Source of the DNA: Tetraselmis striata
Taxonomy: Eukaryota > Chlorophyta > Chlorodendrophyceae > Chlorodendrales > Chlorodendraceae
Assembly: GCA_006384855.1 (NCBI GenBank)
Contig: VCJN01000708.1
Coordinates: forward strand, 310,001-374,000
DNA length: 64,000 nt
Direction: 5' to 3'
Positions 62,445 through 64,000 of the stretch are shown here, in pieces (the stretch's first letter is position 1; every line of letters begins with the position of its first letter). The notes beneath the pieces were generated by a model. The model saw only the letters and a list, made by a program, of their open reading frames with translations. It ran no database searches and was not told the DNA's origin. The translations under genes and the position numbers were made by a program.

Positions 62445-64000
62445 GGTCCCTCCGTCTCCATCATCATTCCCGTCCTGAACGAAAGCAAGCACATCACGCA
62501 GACGCTGCGGTTTCTGAAGCTGCTGGACCCGCTGCCGCTGGAGGTCATCGTGGTAGACGGCGGCAGCCAGGACGGGTGCGCCCCCTTGCTCGTTGTGGGC
62601 GTGTACCGCCTCGGGACCGTGCTCCGCTCTGCTGACACGCGGATGTGGGCTGGCGCAGCACCGCAAAGCTGGCTGCCAGGCAGGGCGCCAAGGTGGTGGG
62701 GTCCGTGAAGGGGCGCGGGCGCCAGATGAACGAGGGGGCGGCGCTGGCGAAGGGCGATATTCTGTGCTTTCTGCATGCGGACACGCTGCCGCCGCTCAAC
62801 CTGGTGAGGCTTGTCCGACTCGCACTAGCAACATCCGAATCCCAAGCCACAACTTGCCACCACCAAGCCTTACCACTTGCCTTCCCAGACGATGGCCTGA
62901 TTTCGCATGGCATCTAGCACCCTATCATCCCATCCCATCCCATCCCATCCCATCCCATCCCATCCCATCCCGTCCCATCCCATCCCAATCCCAATCCCAT
63001 CCCAATCTCAATCCCATCTATTCCATCCCATCCCATCCCATCCCATCCCATCCCATCCCATCCCAATCCCAATCCCATCCCATCCCATCCCATCCCATCC
63101 CATCCCATCCCATGCCATGCCATGCCATCCCATCCCATCCCATCCCATCCCATCCCAATCTCAATCCCATCCAATCCCATCCCATCCTATCCCATCCCAT
63201 CCTTCCCATCTTATCCCATCCCATCCCATCCCATCCAATCCCATCCAATCCCATCCCAATCCCAATCCCATCCCAATCTCAATCCCATCCCATCCCATCC
63301 CATCCCATCCCATCCCATCCCATCCCAATCTCAATCTCAATCCCATCGCATCCCATCCCATCCCAGCTTAGCCCATCCCAATCCCATCCCATCCCATCCT
63401 ATCCCATCCCATCCCAATCCCAATCCCATCGCATCACGCCGCATCATGCTCGCCCATTGCATCCCGGCTGCGGCCTGCTAAAAAGTAGCTTCCCAACGTA
63501 TGCACTCAGGTGGCGCAGACACGGGCCACACTGAGCAAGGAGGAGGTCGTGCTGGGCGGCTTCTTCCCCCTGATCCAGGGTAAGCAGCCACCTACCCTGT
63601 ACTTACCCACCCGATCCTCTCTGCCTGCGCAATGGGCCTCTCTAAGCAGCCCCCCCCCCCCCCCCCCCCCACCCGCCCCGCCCACCCCCCGTCCATCCAC
63701 CTTGACCAACAGAGCCGGACCGCGTCCTGTGGTTTCCCACACTGCACAACGCTGCGAAGACATGGTACCCCTACCCGCAGACCCCACTGTCTTCCTAACT
63801 TCCCCCCCCCCCCCCCCCCCCTCTGCCGCCACCCGCCGCTCTCCCCCTATCCCACAGTCTGCCTATCCTTGCTCACTGGACGACTGACTCCAGGCACATG
63901 CACGGCAGGTATGCCCCGATGCTGTTCCGGCCCGTCAGCTTTGCGCGAGGCCTGCGGCTGCTCTTTGGTGCGTCATCTCCCCCGCACACACTCTGCTCAC
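62445..64000 (+). CDS. Family-2 glycosyltransferase, spliced host gene, 3' end outside window
   Basis: Exon text SVSIIIPVLNESKHITQTL, then EVIVVDGGSQDG (ends 62,575, donor GTGCGC), is the N-terminal nucleotide-sugar fold of family-2 transferases. The exon 62,659-62,803 continues TAKLAARQGAKVVGSVKGRG, MNEGAALAKGD and LCFLHADTLPP, with the HAD metal motif. The GRGxQMNxGA...FLHADT pattern is that of the subfamily often annotated as TIGR04283. The exon 63,510-63,579 reads EEVVLGGFFPLIQ. A further exon near 63,915-63,967 reads YAPMLFRPVSFARGL; its splice phase does not fit simply. The true start is upstream of 62,445 and uncertain. The sugar and acceptor are unknown. Confidence 0.7.
62925..63435. 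repeat. CCCAT pentanucleotide satellite in a glycosyltransferase intron
   Basis: Roughly 100 units of CCCAT with CCAAT/CCAATCT variants fill an intron between the exons ending 62,803 and starting 63,510. Long frames here are artefacts. Poly-C tracts follow the next exon (63,650-63,671) and precede the last one (63,802-63,822). Confidence 0.95.

Noticed and set aside
62593-63534. Long frames through the CCCAT satellite
   Set aside because: A pentanucleotide repeat without stops gives open frames in several phases on both strands; the true exons stop at 62,803 and resume at 63,510.

Overview
The window joins two kinds of DNA. About 1-37,250 is compact, mostly intronless and gene-dense. It carries nucleocytoplasmic large DNA virus (giant virus) genes: a D5-type primase-helicase, an Mre11/Rad50-like pair, fibre-like structural proteins, a three-domain RNA ligase, a papain-like protease, a zinc metalloprotease, a Ser/Thr kinase, and MYND and RING finger proteins. 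About 37,250-64,000 is a plant-type eukaryotic genome with introns, long poly-G/poly-C tracts, microsatellites, 5'-truncated LINE copies and terminal-inverted-repeat (TIR) elements. It holds a spliced actin-related protein 2 gene and a spliced family-2 glycosyltransferase gene. Together these suggest a green alga of the volvocine type carrying an endogenous giant virus. The host name is inference; no marker in the window settles the species.

Layout of the viral part. 1-4,970: small unknown genes, a MYND protein, and a papain-like protease flanked by transposon-end remnants. 5,034-9,504: an unknown gene, the RNA ligase and a second MYND gene (broken). 9,505-9,880: tandem repeats and a perfect 27-bp hairpin. 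10,186-14,126: two transposons of one family, the second carrying a DD34E (IS630/Tc1-mariner) transposase and a Fanzor (eukaryotic TnpB) nuclease. 14,110-24,361: RING protein, kinase, a hydrolase-like gene, D5 primase-helicase, metalloprotease and unknown genes. 24,439-27,684: Rad50-like and Mre11-like genes. 27,852-32,882: an unknown protein and two fibre-like proteins, the second cut by another transposase-plus-Fanzor transposon (32,883-36,397). That transposon also abuts a gene cut at its other side. The virus copy is a fossil: roughly half of its recognisable genes look broken and transposons interrupt at least three. Several long genes are still open, so decay is partial and the insertion is not very ancient.

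Layout of the host part. There is a LINE 3' end at 38,577-39,316, with two more truncated copies at 44.9 and 59.9 kb. A membrane protein gene lies at 40,760-42,076. A TIR element at 42,123-43,768 has an inverted, shorter copy at 58,203-59,552. A tRNA-like sequence lies near 48.5 kb and ARP2 at 50,159-53,018 on the minus strand. A tyrosine-recombinase element fossil occupies 55-58 kb. The glycosyltransferase gene at 62.4 kb runs off the right edge.

Most notable: repeated copies and remnants of a transposase-plus-Fanzor transposon inside an endogenous giant virus, with tandemly duplicated right ends and an internally deleted relative beside it; and a viral RNA ligase with all three healing and sealing domains of the plant/fungal Trl1 type.
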